DNA from: an uncultured Muribaculaceae bacterium
Lineage (GTDB): Bacteria > Bacteroidota > Bacteroidia > Bacteroidales > Muribaculaceae
Length of the DNA: 64,000 nt
NCBI GenBank assembly: GCA_910578075.1
Contig: CAJTPK010000009.1
Location: 37,371-101,370 of the forward strand
Reading direction: 5' to 3'
In this document: positions 32,678 to 41,452 of the stretch, in pieces
How positions within the stretch are numbered: position 1 is the first letter of the stretch
How the letters are laid out: every line of letters starts with the position of its first letter
Translations under genes and position numbers: made by a program
The notes under the pieces: model-generated
Told to the model about the DNA's origin: nothing
Seen by the model: only the letters and a program-made list of their open reading frames with translations
The model's database searches: none

Positions 32678-34336
32678 CTATAATTCACCTATCCGCATCA
32701 CATCGCTTTCAAAGCTGTTTCTATCTCCCTTGGCCTTGTTGCGCATTTTTGTGCGGTAGTTGTAGATTGTGGTCAGAGAGTAGCGCAGGAATTTGGCAAT
32801 CTTATCGCTGTCAGTAATTCCAAGTCTTACGAGGGCATATATCCGCAGCTCGGTTGTAAGCGCTCCATCCTTTTTTGGTATAATTTTTTCTTCAGGAAGA
32901 AGTAGATTATTGAAATCTTCAACAAAAGAAGGGAAAATCTTTAGGAATGTATTATCAAAATTTTCATAGAATGCTTTGAGTTCATCGTTTGCGACAACAT
33001 CTGATTTTAGAGCATTTTTTACATCATTGATTTTTCCGGCATTAATCATCTTCATTAGTGATTTCCGGTAGGAATCAAGTTTATCTATGTAATTCATACA
33101 TTGATCCATATATCTGGCAATGTATACTTCCTTTAGATGTGAGTTTTCGGCGATGGCCCTGTTTGCTTCTGATAACTTGTCATTGAAAGCTTTGAGTTCA
33201 TTATTCAGATTGTTTAGCCTTGTGTTTGCCTCGGCAAGCTCTTTTCTGGATGCAGTGATGATTCTCATCTGTTTTCTCAGATAGAATATCAGTATGACAA
33301 GAAAGACAGAGAGCAATGTAATCGCTCCAAGAGCCCAAATCAATGTCCTTTGCTGACGTTTGACCTTTTCAACATAAATAGCGGTTATTTCCGGATACGT
33401 TGAGTTTAATTCAACGATGCGTTGACGAGCATTGCATCTTGTGGCGTCATCTACAGCTATATTCATGAAGCGGTATGCTCTCTCGAGGTCTCCCTCTTTA
33501 TAAAGCATCAAGGCGAGTTGCCGTAGTGACACGTATTCCCTTACAGCCCCTTTCATATCACCGATTGATGATATTATAAGCTGTTTCTTCTGGTTTTCAG
33601 TATCTCCTATATGACCGTAGGATTCAGAAAGGGTCCATGCGCATATCGCCTTGTCATGTTCCGAAAGGGTATGCGTCTCAATGAAGCGTTTCATTCTCTC
33701 AATAGCCTTATTGTATTTACCGAGAGAGTTATATTTGTCAGCTTCGGTTATGGCGTAAGCAAGGGATGAAGTGTCGTTAACCGATAAGAGAGAATCCCGG
33801 TATGCGTTGGTCTTTGATGCATATTCGGATGAGGGCTGCCTGAATGCCGAATAGTCTGCGAGATGCCCGTTAAGAGTACGTTTTATGTGAAAATAATATG
33901 GTATGAGATAATCGGGCAAATCTGAGGATTTTATGGAGTTTATTATGGAGGATGCCTCCTGATACATTCCGACCGCACTCAACACACTTGCCTGATTCAT
34001 TCTGGCATTGAGTATATAGACATTATTGCCGATCTTACGTGCTATGCGTTCCCTCTCAAGGGTATAGTAGTAGGCGGAATCCGTGTTGAATGGGTTGTAC
34101 AGGTCAAAGAGTTTTCCCGCGAGGTCAAATTTGATGGAATCATTGGTGGTTGAGTGAAGTCTGTTTCTTACATCGGAGATGTCTTTCTCCCTTGATGTAA
34201 TATAGCGTTCTCTGTCAGCAATCACCTTATCCAGTTGATTCATAAGCGAATCAATGGATAAATCGCGGGCATATACAGTATTTCTGGTTATAAATGCTGT
34301 AATTATTAAGGTTAGAATGTAAGTTATCCTTTTCAT
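32678..34336 (-). CDS. SusR-like membrane regulator (DUF6377 type) with C-terminal HTH
   Basis: A 552-residue sensor/regulator. It has an N-terminal signal or anchor, a periplasmic helical region of TPR type (about 25-330), one membrane helix (about 333-353: TLIWALGAITLLSVFLVILIF), a coiled coil (about 365-400, RKELAEANTRLNNLNNELKAFN), and a cytoplasmic domain ending in a LuxR-like helix-turn-helix (LRIYALVRLGITDSDKIAKFLRYSLTTIYNYRTKMRNKAKG). It would sense glycan breakdown products in the periplasm and activate the adjacent operon. Its own promoter reads TTG-N20-TAAATTTG at 34374-34344. Confidence 0.82.
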   Translation of the reverse strand: MKRITYILTLIITAFITRNTVYARDLSIDSLMNQLDKVIADRERYITSREKDISDVRNRLHSTTNDSIKFDLAGKLFDLYNPFNTDSAYYYTLERERIARKIGNNVYILNARMNQASVLSAVGMYQEASSIINSIKSSDLPDYLIPYYFHIKRTLNGHLADYSAFRQPSSEYASKTNAYRDSLLSVNDTSSLAYAITEADKYNSLGKYNKAIERMKRFIETHTLSEHDKAICAWTLSESYGHIGDTENQKKQLIISSIGDMKGAVREYVSLRQLALMLYKEGDLERAYRFMNIAVDDATRCNARQRIVELNSTYPEITAIYVEKVKRQQRTLIWALGAITLLSVFLVILIFYLRKQMRIITASRKELAEANTRLNNLNNELKAFNDKLSEANRAIAENSHLKEVYIARYMDQCMNYIDKLDSYRKSLMKMINAGKINDVKNALKSDVVANDELKAFYENFDNTFLKIFPSFVEDFNNLLLPEEKIIPKKDGALTTELRIYALVRLGITDSDKIAKFLRYSLTTIYNYRTKMRNKAKGDRNSFESDVMRIGEL

Positions 34337-34343
34337 GTAGCTA

Positions 34344-34374
34344 CAAATTTAAGAAGAAAAATTGAAGTTGACAA
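34344..34374 (-). promoter_or_regulatory. Promoter of the SusR-like regulator
   Basis: Minus strand: TTG (34374-34372), 20 bases, TAAATTTG (34351-34344); the -7 box ends only seven bases before the ATG at 34336, so the leader is nearly absent or transcription begins at the start codon. Confidence 0.55.
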
Positions 34375-34491
34375 GCATTCTATCTTATCTTATAAATTTT
34401 TACTTCCTCATATATATGGCTCCTGCAGTTAAATGCAAGAGCCGTGATGTCTACATGATCAGAGGTCCCGTTTAATTAAAAATGACGGGGT

Positions 34492-34895
34492 CTAATTTTT
34501 ATTTAAGTTGCTTACGTATTCAATTTCGGCATCTGTCAACGCTCGGTTGAACACGGCAATACCTCCGATATCGCCTCTGAAATAGTTGCCTATGTTATTA
34601 TTCACGAATACGGCTCCAACCGTGAAATCAGAACCATTGTCACCTATGCCGTCGGGGAAATAATATGGATTTTACCATCAAAATGCAATGCTCGACCCGA
34701 CAACGGCCCCTCATCTACAAGCTGCGGCATTGATTCTTCTAAACCCCGCAACCGCGGATGTTCAGGTCCTTTGGCTGTAAGATAATCATCAGTCGAAAAG
34801 TCCCAGTATGCCACTAAACCGTCTATTTTCTCTAACTCTTTTGCTTTGGATACCTGATTTTCACACCCTGCCAATAACAAAGAGAGAAAAGACAA
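34492..34895 (-). pseudogene. Frameshifted LamG-domain lipoprotein
   Basis: Two frames together encode a lipoprotein with a LamG/concanavalin-like domain. Frame one has a lipobox-like LLAGC, then GLVAYWDFSTDDYL and GRALHFDGK. Frame two continues PYYFPDGIGDNGSDFTVGAVF, YFRGDIGGIAVFNRALTDAEI and ends at 34492. The shift falls in an A-run near 34670; one extra A would restore the frame. The 5' end also lacks an ATG (a TAG lies just upstream of the signal peptide), and the domain is shorter than usual. It is probably decayed. Confidence 0.6.
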
Positions 34896-35230
34896 AGCAA
34901 CGATCTACGCAAATAATAAAAATTTGAACATGTTTACCGAATTTACTATGACAAGAATTTTTGAAGTCATGAATTGCAAATCCATTACTTTACTGATTGT
35001 AATAAATATGTCTGGTGGGTAAGGATTGGAGAGTATGGTTGCCTTTACCCATTTTACAAAATTAATGTGTTTGAATATTCTTACAATCTTCCGGTAACAT
35101 ACGAAAGTAAGTCTGGGCATTTCACTTTTACGCGTATTTACAGATGTATTGTTTCATGATACTTAATCGATAAAGTAAGTTTTATTCATGCATTTTAGAA
35201 ATTGTTTAAATAGGGTAGGGATTATCTAAG
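34896..35230. other. Intergenic region without recognisable gene
   Basis: About 335 bp of AT-rich DNA between the LamG remnant and the winged-helix gene. Frames on both strands are short, overlapping and without family motifs. I see no hairpin with a T-run and no promoter that I trust. Confidence 0.35.
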
Positions 35231-35530
35231 CTATGCTTCACAAATGTAATTTTTAATGACTTGCCACTCGCCGCCTTTGTCGGGGCCTATGCGATGGAGG
35301 ATGCCTGCGGTTTTGAGGATGGAGAGATGTCGCACCACTCCTTGGGGCGTTATGCCGGCTTCTTCTGCAAGGGTGCGGGGGGTGTGCTTCGGATTTTCGC
35401 GGAGTAGTTCGATTATTCTATCGCGGGTCTTGACTTTCTTCTTTGGTTGCTCTACCGGGGCATCTTCTCCGATTGATTCCAGATAGGAAGATATATCACG
35501 GTTGAGGTGCGCAATCATTGTGTCGGTCAT
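35231..35530 (-). CDS. Small winged-helix (ArsR/MarR-like) DNA-binding protein
   Basis: About 99 residues from ATG 35530 (MTDTMIAHLNRD); a start seven codons upstream (35551) is possible. The C-terminal half is a winged helix: RDRIIELLRENPKHTPRTLAEEAGITPQGVVRHLSILKTAGILHRIGPDKGGEWQVI. The same fold ends many Bacteroidetes Fic and AlbA-type proteins, so this could be the surviving tail of such a gene, but it is in-frame with its own start. The target is unknown. Confidence 0.6.
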   Translation of the reverse strand: MTDTMIAHLNRDISSYLESIGEDAPVEQPKKKVKTRDRIIELLRENPKHTPRTLAEEAGITPQGVVRHLSILKTAGILHRIGPDKGGEWQVIKNYICEA

Positions 35531-35551
35531 AAAACGACGGAATATGCCCAA

Positions 35552-35821
35552 GTCCGCGGTATCTCCTTACTAAATTCTCCAATTCCGATTTCATAGGGAC
35601 AAAATTAAGATTTTCTCCCTATATTCCAAAATAGAATATAACATTTCTACCTATTTACTGAAATTCGGAGCAAGGAATATGAATTGAAGGTCTTGAAAGC
35701 GAGCAAGCAGCATCAAGCTTCGGAATAGGGATTTGGACACCTGCTTGTTTCCTTAATTGTGCTGATTATATCACGTTTTGTGCTATGCCGGATCGGGATT
35801 TAGATATTAACTTTCCGGACT
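35552..35821. other. Intergenic region upstream of repeat element
   Basis: About 270 bp without gene, between the winged-helix gene and the type-B element. It contains short AT inverted repeats (TATTCCAAAATAGAATA near 35622) that may be a regulatory dyad for the winged-helix gene. The phrase AACTTTCCGGACT at about 35811-35823 resembles a degenerate right end of the repeat family. Confidence 0.35.
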
Positions 35822-36327
35822 AAAAATATTATTACTGTCCGGTAAACGAATTTAACCGATTGTGCTGAACTATTTTATTTCCACACAAGCCACTGTCGCG
35901 AGAAACTGATCTATTTCCAGTCGCAGCGAATGCAGTTTTAGACTCAGAACTTAAATTATTCAGAACGCTGAACTCCGTTTCACTTTTGAACGCTGAACTC
36001 ACGCGGAATTTTCCTTTTAAAGACTCGGGCATATGAACCAGGCGGGTTAAGAATGCCTCCGGCTTTCTTAACGGCGCGGAACGCAGGCGGAACAATCCGG
36101 CAGATGTCAGTCAATTGAAAACAGGGATAAACTCAGATGCCTGTCGTTCCGCCTGCGTTCAGCGTAACAAATCAGTACTTCAGTTCTGATTTGTCCGCTC
36201 TGTTTCTTCAAGACACTTTGCCTAAATATCATAGTTCCGCGTGAGTTCCGCGTTATAAAGTGAAACGGAGTTCAGCGTTCTAATTATTAAGGTTCAAAAT
36301 TTACCGGACAACAGTATAAAAAATAAT
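35822..36327. repeat. MITE-like palindromic element, type B, copy 2 (inverted)
   Basis: About 505 bp. Left end AAAATATTATTACTGTCCGG then TAAA at 35823-35846; right end TTTACCGGACA at about 36300-36310, followed by ACAGTATAAA. The interior is the reverse complement of 5137-5638: the run GAACGCAGGCGGAAC, the CAGGGATAAACTCAG block and TTCCGCGTGAGTTCCGCG are all shared. The reading frames within it (for example on the minus strand near 35840-36090) are not conserved between copies, so it is treated as non-coding. Confidence 0.8.
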
Positions 36328-36400
36328 CTTATAATGGAATAATCAAAAGATGCCGTATGGCACTATGACAGCAAGAAAAAGTAAACACTTGTAACGGCTT

Positions 36401-36446
36401 ACAGGGTCATATCAAGTCTGCTTATGCGAACTGGATATGACCCTGT
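36401..36446. terminator. Hairpin after trxA
   Basis: A perfect 13-bp stem ACAGGGTCATATC (36401-36413) with its complement (36434-36446) and a 20-base loop, located about 70 bases beyond the trxA stop. There is no clear U-run on the minus strand, so function as an intrinsic terminator is only probable. Confidence 0.5.
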
Positions 36447-36518
36447 TTCATCTGAGAGCATCGAGGCCGAAAAGTTGAGGCGGCAAAGCTGACTCCCGGC
36501 GCGGTTAAACGTGTAGCT

Positions 36519-36833
36519 TTAGAAAAGGGGAGTGAGCTTGCTTTCGAGGTCTTCGAGTTTTACGAGACCAACGCTGCGGTCAACAACCTCTCCACCTTTG
36601 AAGAAAAGGACAGTCGGGATGCTGCGGATGCGGTTTTCTGAAACTACTTCGTCATTCTCGTCGATGTTAAGCTTGCCGATGATGGCTTTGTCACCATATT
36701 TTTCTGCAAGTTCTTCCACAACAGGACCAAGTTTCATACATGGGCCGCACCATGTTGCCCAGAAATCTATTACTACAACTTTTCCTGATTCGATAGCCTC
36801 TTTGGCCGTCTGATCTGTAAATTGAATAGCCAT
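36519..36833 (-). CDS. trxA: Thioredoxin
   Basis: A 104-residue cytoplasmic thioredoxin with the active site WATWCGPCMKLGP (CGPC), the cis-Pro loop IRSIPTVLFF and a Lys/Asp pair typical of TrxA. It reduces protein disulfides with electrons from thioredoxin reductase. It is the last gene of the ruvX-def-ettA-ddh-dnaE-trxA group, 33 bases after dnaE. Confidence 0.95.
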   Translation of the reverse strand: MAIQFTDQTAKEAIESGKVVVIDFWATWCGPCMKLGPVVEELAEKYGDKAIIGKLNIDENDEVVSENRIRSIPTVLFFKGGEVVDRSVGLVKLEDLESKLTPLF

Positions 36834-36866
36834 TTGTTTTTTTGTTATTAATTGGTTTTAGATTTA

Positions 36867-39800
36867 TTACATAGTTGATATCTTGAACTTCATACCGTAA
36901 TCGCGGAGCGTATCGATTAGCTCTCGTGTGACCGGAGTTTTCTTGCGTGAATGGATACGTATCTGCTGCCTTGTCTCCGGATCGTAAATGTCGAAATAGA
37001 GTTCCCCTTTACGATCGTTGTCTGGTAGCTGTTCAATTGCTGTGAAGAAATCCCGGTTGTTGTATTTGAAATTCAGATACACCAGCACTCCGTTAGCTAT
37101 ATTACCGCGTTTGGATTCAAGAGCCGATACTTCTTCAATCTGCATGTCGGTCCGTTCGGGATTGAACCTACCGGGGACAATGTTGATTTTTACAAAAGTT
37201 GGTTCTCCAACATGAAATTTATCACGGTGTTGGTTATGGTTCATGCCGAATAGGGCAATCTCTGTTTTTCCCGTGAAGTCTTCAAGTTCCACGATGGTGA
37301 ATTCATTGCCCTTGCGAGATGTCTTGAGAGTAACTTTGGTAACAAGTCCACCCATCGTTATCTTGCAAGGAGTGTTCTGCTTATCCTTGAACTGTTCGCA
37401 CGGAGTGTTGCAGCCGTATGTCAGTTCCATGTAATATGGATCGAGAGGATGGGCAGAAAGGTACATCATCACCATCTCTTTCTCCTTGTCAAGCAGCGCG
37501 AGGCGATCCCATGGCTCCACATCCGGGAATGGAGGTTTGTTGGTCTCAATGGGCTCAAGATCTCCAAACAGACTCATCTGAAGGGAATTCTTATCGTTCT
37601 GGATATTCTGTCCATATTTCACCAGCAGATCCGTGTATGTTGAATCAAACATGGGATGAACAAATATCTCACGCTGCATGCCGAAGCAGTCGAAGGCACC
37701 TGCCATGGCAAGGTTCTCTATCGCTCCGCGGTTGCATGCTGACAAATTCACGCGCTCCACAAAATCGTAGATATCCTTAAACTGTCCGTTATTCTCCCGT
37801 TCAGAGATTATTGCGCTGACTGCATTCACACCGACACCTTTCACTGCTGCGAGCCCGAACCTTATGTCTCCCTTCTGGTTGACACCGAAGCGCTCTATCG
37901 ACTCGTTGATATCCGGTCCCTTCACGGTGATGCCCATGCGTTTGCATTCATCCATGAATTTACGCAGTTTATCGGTGGAGGTCAGGTTGCGGCTCAACAC
38001 TCCCGCCATGTATTCAGCAGGGTAGTGGGCTTTGAGATATGCTGTCTGATATGCCACCCAGCTATAGCATGTCGCGTGGCTTTTGTTGAATGCATATGAT
38101 GCGAACTTCTCCCAGTCTGCCCAGATCTTCTCAAGGGCTTGTTCCGGATGACCGTTCTCCATTCCCTGAGCCATGAATTTCTTCTTGAGCTTCTGCATCT
38201 TGTCGATCTGCTTCTTACCCATGGCTTTACGGAGCATATCCGACTCACCTCGGGTGAAGTTAGCCAATAGACGCGAAAGAAGCATCACCTGCTCCTGATA
38301 TACGGTGATTCCGTAAGTTTCTTCAAGATATTGCGACATTATGGGAATGTCGTAGGTGATAGGCTCTTCACCATGTTTACGTTTGATGAACGATGGAATG
38401 TAGTCCATCGGTCCAGGACGGTAAAGAGCGTTCATGGCGATGAGGTCCTCGAATTTCGATGGCTGAAGTTCACGAAGGGATTTCTGCATACCTTCTGACT
38501 CAAACTGGAAAGTAGAGGTAGTGTTTCCCTTGCAATATAATTCAAACGTGGCTTTGTCGTCAAGGGGGATATTGTCGATATCGACATCAATCCCGCGCGT
38601 ATGCTTTATGTTGGCGAGAGCCTCTTTGATAATCGATAGGGTCTTGAGTCCAAGGAAGTCCATCTTTATAAGACCGGTCTCCTCGATCACACTTCCCTCG
38701 TATTGTGTGGAAATCACTTTTGTGCCGTCTGCATCCGAAGCCATCGATACAGGCACCCAGTCGGTTATGTCATCACGGCATATGATGACACCGCAGGCAT
38801 GGATTCCTGTTCCACGGATATTTCCTTCAAGCTGCTCGGCATATTTCATGGTTTCCCTTATGCCTTCGTTTTCGTTCTCTTTCTCCGCAGCAAACTCTTT
38901 GTTGTAGAGGAGGCAGTTTTTGAAGTTTATTTTCGGAGCCTTGCCATTGACCTCGGGAAGACGGTCGGGGACAAGACGGGCGAGCCTATTTGCCTCAGCC
39001 AGGGGAACCTCAAGCACTTTCGCCACATCCTTGATAGCCATTTTCGTGGCCATCGTCTGATATGTGATGATGTGCGCTACTTTCTCCTCACCATATTTTT
39101 CAGTGACATATTTCAACACCTCATATCTTCCATCGTCATCGAAGTCAACATCGATATCAGGGAGGGAGATACGGTCGGGGTTGAGGAATCGCTCGAAAAG
39201 CAGGTCGTATTTGATCGGGTCGATCTGGGTGATTCCAAGGCAATAGGCAGCTGCGCTTCCTGCGGCTGATCCACGACCGGGACCGATGCTGACACCTAAT
39301 TTCTTACGACCCGTATTGATGAAGTCCTGCACGATGAGGAAGTAACCGGGGAAGCCCATGGTCTTCATTATGTAAAGCTCGAACTTCAGTCGCTCCTTCA
39401 CATCTTCGGGCAACGGGTCTCCATAGCGTTCGAGGGCGCCCTCCATGGTGAGTTTCTCCAGATAATCCGCCTCGAATTTTATACGGTATAGTTTGTCATA
39501 ACCTCCGAGACGATCAATCTTTTTCTGAGCTTCTTCCTCTGAAAGAACCACATTCCCGTTCTCATCCTGAGTGAATTCATCAAACAGTTCTTTCTCAGTG
39601 ATACGTGCCCGATATTCCTCCTCTGTGCCGAATTCCGCAGGGATGTCGAAGAAGGGCATGATGGGGGCATGGTTGAGAGTATACAGTTCAACCTTGTCAA
39701 GAATCTCCTTTGTGTTGTCGATAACCTCCGGGATATCCTTGAAGATCTCACGCATCTCCGCAGTGGTTTTGAGCCATTCCTGCTTGGTGTAGTGAAGTCG

Positions 39801-40553
39801 CGGTTCGTAAAAAGATTTCTGCATCGATACGCAGATAAGGCGGTCGTGAGCCTCCGCATCCTCCTCGAATGTGAAATGCACGTCGTTTGACGCGATCATC
39901 TTTATGCCGTGTTTGCGGGCAAAACGGATCAGATGCTCATTCACCTTTGTCTGCTCAACAAAGACATCTCTGTTGGCATTCTCCTTGAATGTCTGGTGTC
40001 TTTGCAGCTCAATGTAATAATCATCACCGAAAGTCTCTTTATACCACAGTATCCTCTCCTCTGCTTTTTCGAGGTCTCCGTGCATGATAAACTGCGGAAC
40101 CTCTCCTCCAAGGCATGCCGAGCATACGATCAGTCCTTCCCTGTGGAGAGCGAGCTCAGAACGGTCAGTACGCGGTTTGTAGTAATAGCCGTCGGTCCAG
40201 GCTTTGCTAACGAGTTTTACAAGGTTATGGTAACCTACACTGTTTTTAGCCAGGACTATTAGATGGTAACCGTTGTCGCTCTTGTCTTTCTTGTCGGTCA
40301 TCTTCTCACGCGCCACATACATCTCGCAACCGATGATAGGTTTGAATTTCTCTTCATCGGGTTTGCCGGAATTCTTTTTCTCAATATAGTTGAAGAATTC
40401 CTTTATGCCGAACATGTTGCCATGATCGGTAAGGGCTATACCACGCTGCCCGTCGGCAATAGCTTTGTCAACGAGTTCGGGTATAGTCGCTTTACCGTCA
40501 AGCAGACTGTACTGCGAGTGTACGTGGAGGTGAGTGAAGGGGATATCGCTCAT
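36867..40553 (-). CDS. dnaE: DNA polymerase III subunit alpha
   Basis: The 1228-residue replicative polymerase. The N-terminal PHP domain (FTHLHVHSQYSLLDGKATI; HRQT..NDVHF) is followed by the C-family palm with the catalytic Asp residues in LPDIDVDFDDDGR and the GPGRGSAAGSAAAYCLGIT loop. Next come the thumb and fingers with YQEQVMLL, a helix-hairpin-helix region (AAVKGVGVNAV) and a C-terminal OB fold (CKITMGGLVTKVTLKTSRKGNEF). The length and order match the DnaE1 type. It starts five bases after ddh. Confidence 0.97.
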   Translation of the reverse strand: MSDIPFTHLHVHSQYSLLDGKATIPELVDKAIADGQRGIALTDHGNMFGIKEFFNYIEKKNSGKPDEEKFKPIIGCEMYVAREKMTDKKDKSDNGYHLIVLAKNSVGYHNLVKLVSKAWTDGYYYKPRTDRSELALHREGLIVCSACLGGEVPQFIMHGDLEKAEERILWYKETFGDDYYIELQRHQTFKENANRDVFVEQTKVNEHLIRFARKHGIKMIASNDVHFTFEEDAEAHDRLICVSMQKSFYEPRLHYTKQEWLKTTAEMREIFKDIPEVIDNTKEILDKVELYTLNHAPIMPFFDIPAEFGTEEEYRARITEKELFDEFTQDENGNVVLSEEEAQKKIDRLGGYDKLYRIKFEADYLEKLTMEGALERYGDPLPEDVKERLKFELYIMKTMGFPGYFLIVQDFINTGRKKLGVSIGPGRGSAAGSAAAYCLGITQIDPIKYDLLFERFLNPDRISLPDIDVDFDDDGRYEVLKYVTEKYGEEKVAHIITYQTMATKMAIKDVAKVLEVPLAEANRLARLVPDRLPEVNGKAPKINFKNCLLYNKEFAAEKENENEGIRETMKYAEQLEGNIRGTGIHACGVIICRDDITDWVPVSMASDADGTKVISTQYEGSVIEETGLIKMDFLGLKTLSIIKEALANIKHTRGIDVDIDNIPLDDKATFELYCKGNTTSTFQFESEGMQKSLRELQPSKFEDLIAMNALYRPGPMDYIPSFIKRKHGEEPITYDIPIMSQYLEETYGITVYQEQVMLLSRLLANFTRGESDMLRKAMGKKQIDKMQKLKKKFMAQGMENGHPEQALEKIWADWEKFASYAFNKSHATCYSWVAYQTAYLKAHYPAEYMAGVLSRNLTSTDKLRKFMDECKRMGITVKGPDINESIERFGVNQKGDIRFGLAAVKGVGVNAVSAIISERENNGQFKDIYDFVERVNLSACNRGAIENLAMAGAFDCFGMQREIFVHPMFDSTYTDLLVKYGQNIQNDKNSLQMSLFGDLEPIETNKPPFPDVEPWDRLALLDKEKEMVMMYLSAHPLDPYYMELTYGCNTPCEQFKDKQNTPCKITMGGLVTKVTLKTSRKGNEFTIVELEDFTGKTEIALFGMNHNQHRDKFHVGEPTFVKINIVPGRFNPERTDMQIEEVSALESKRGNIANGVLVYLNFKYNNRDFFTAIEQLPDNDRKGELYFDIYDPETRQQIRIHSRKKTPVTRELIDTLRDYGMKFKISTM

Positions 40554-40558
40554 CTGGA

Positions 40559-41452
40559 TTATACGAGTTTAATCCATTGATCGCGGTCACCGGGAAGAAG
40601 GTCGATAACCGGAATCTCAATCATTGTGTAGCATCCGGGATCAAGGCGGAATGTTGCGCGGGCGCATGCCACGAGAATCTGCGCGGTGAGTGCCGGATTG
40701 TTGATTGCCATGTCGAATTCAAACCGCTGGCTATGGGTCTTTCCTGACACACCTTTCCGGACCATGTTCACACCGTGTCCCATATCCTTGAGATCATCCA
40801 CACATTCAACAGCCATTACATGAGTCTCATCGGATGCGAAATATGGATCCTCCTTGATGCTTTTGGCAACCGCATCAAGTTCATAGCCGGGAAGCAGCTC
40901 CACATAGACCATGCGTCGGTGGATGCCTGTGCCAAGAGGAATTGTCATTGACAAAGCGTCCTTAACACCCTCTTTTGATTTTACAGCGACAGTGTGACCC
41001 ATGCTCATGCCGGGTCCAAAGTTTGTATATGTAATTCCTTTGGGAGCTACCGCTTCGAGCAGTGCCCTTATCACTGAATCGCTTCCGGGATCCCATCCTG
41101 CAGAAAGGACAGATACGGCGTTGCCGCTTTTTGCTTTCTCGTCAAGGCGTTTGCGGAGTGCCGGAATCTGAGTGTGGATGTCGAATGAATCAACAGTGTT
41201 GATTCCCATAGCAAGAATTTCGTTGGCATGTTCCTCCACACTTCGGGTAGGAGTGGCGAGCACAGCTACATCCACATCTTTGAGATCTTTGATTGAACCA
41301 ACAACAGGGATTTCCGCAGGTATGTCTCCGCGGTCGGCTGGATTGCGGCGCACTATGCCCGCAATCTCAAAATCAGGAGCCGCTTCAACGGCATCCAGAG
41401 TGAATCGTCCGATATTTCCATATCCGACGATTGCCAGTCTTTTCTTTTTCAT
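40559..41452 (-). CDS. ddh: meso-Diaminopimelate dehydrogenase
   Basis: A 297-residue NADPH-dependent enzyme that makes meso-diaminopimelate from tetrahydrodipicolinate in one step, supplying peptidoglycan and lysine. The Rossmann start RLAIVGYGNIGRFTLDAVEA, the LSAGWDPGSDSVIRALLEA block and NFGPGMSMGHTVAVK identify the family. It overlaps ettA by four bases. Its presence suggests this lineage uses the dehydrogenase shortcut; other variants cannot be excluded from this window. Confidence 0.92.
   Translation of the reverse strand: MKKKRLAIVGYGNIGRFTLDAVEAAPDFEIAGIVRRNPADRGDIPAEIPVVGSIKDLKDVDVAVLATPTRSVEEHANEILAMGINTVDSFDIHTQIPALRKRLDEKAKSGNAVSVLSAGWDPGSDSVIRALLEAVAPKGITYTNFGPGMSMGHTVAVKSKEGVKDALSMTIPLGTGIHRRMVYVELLPGYELDAVAKSIKEDPYFASDETHVMAVECVDDLKDMGHGVNMVRKGVSGKTHSQRFEFDMAINNPALTAQILVACARATFRLDPGCYTMIEIPVIDLLPGDRDQWIKLV

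Noticed and set aside
35832..36095. An 87-residue minus-strand open frame inside the type-B element
   Set aside because: It lies wholly in repeat DNA and is broken in copies at 5137-5638 and 62600-62796.
38703..39269. A 188-residue frame antisense to dnaE
   Set aside because: Shadow of the polymerase gene; no family features.
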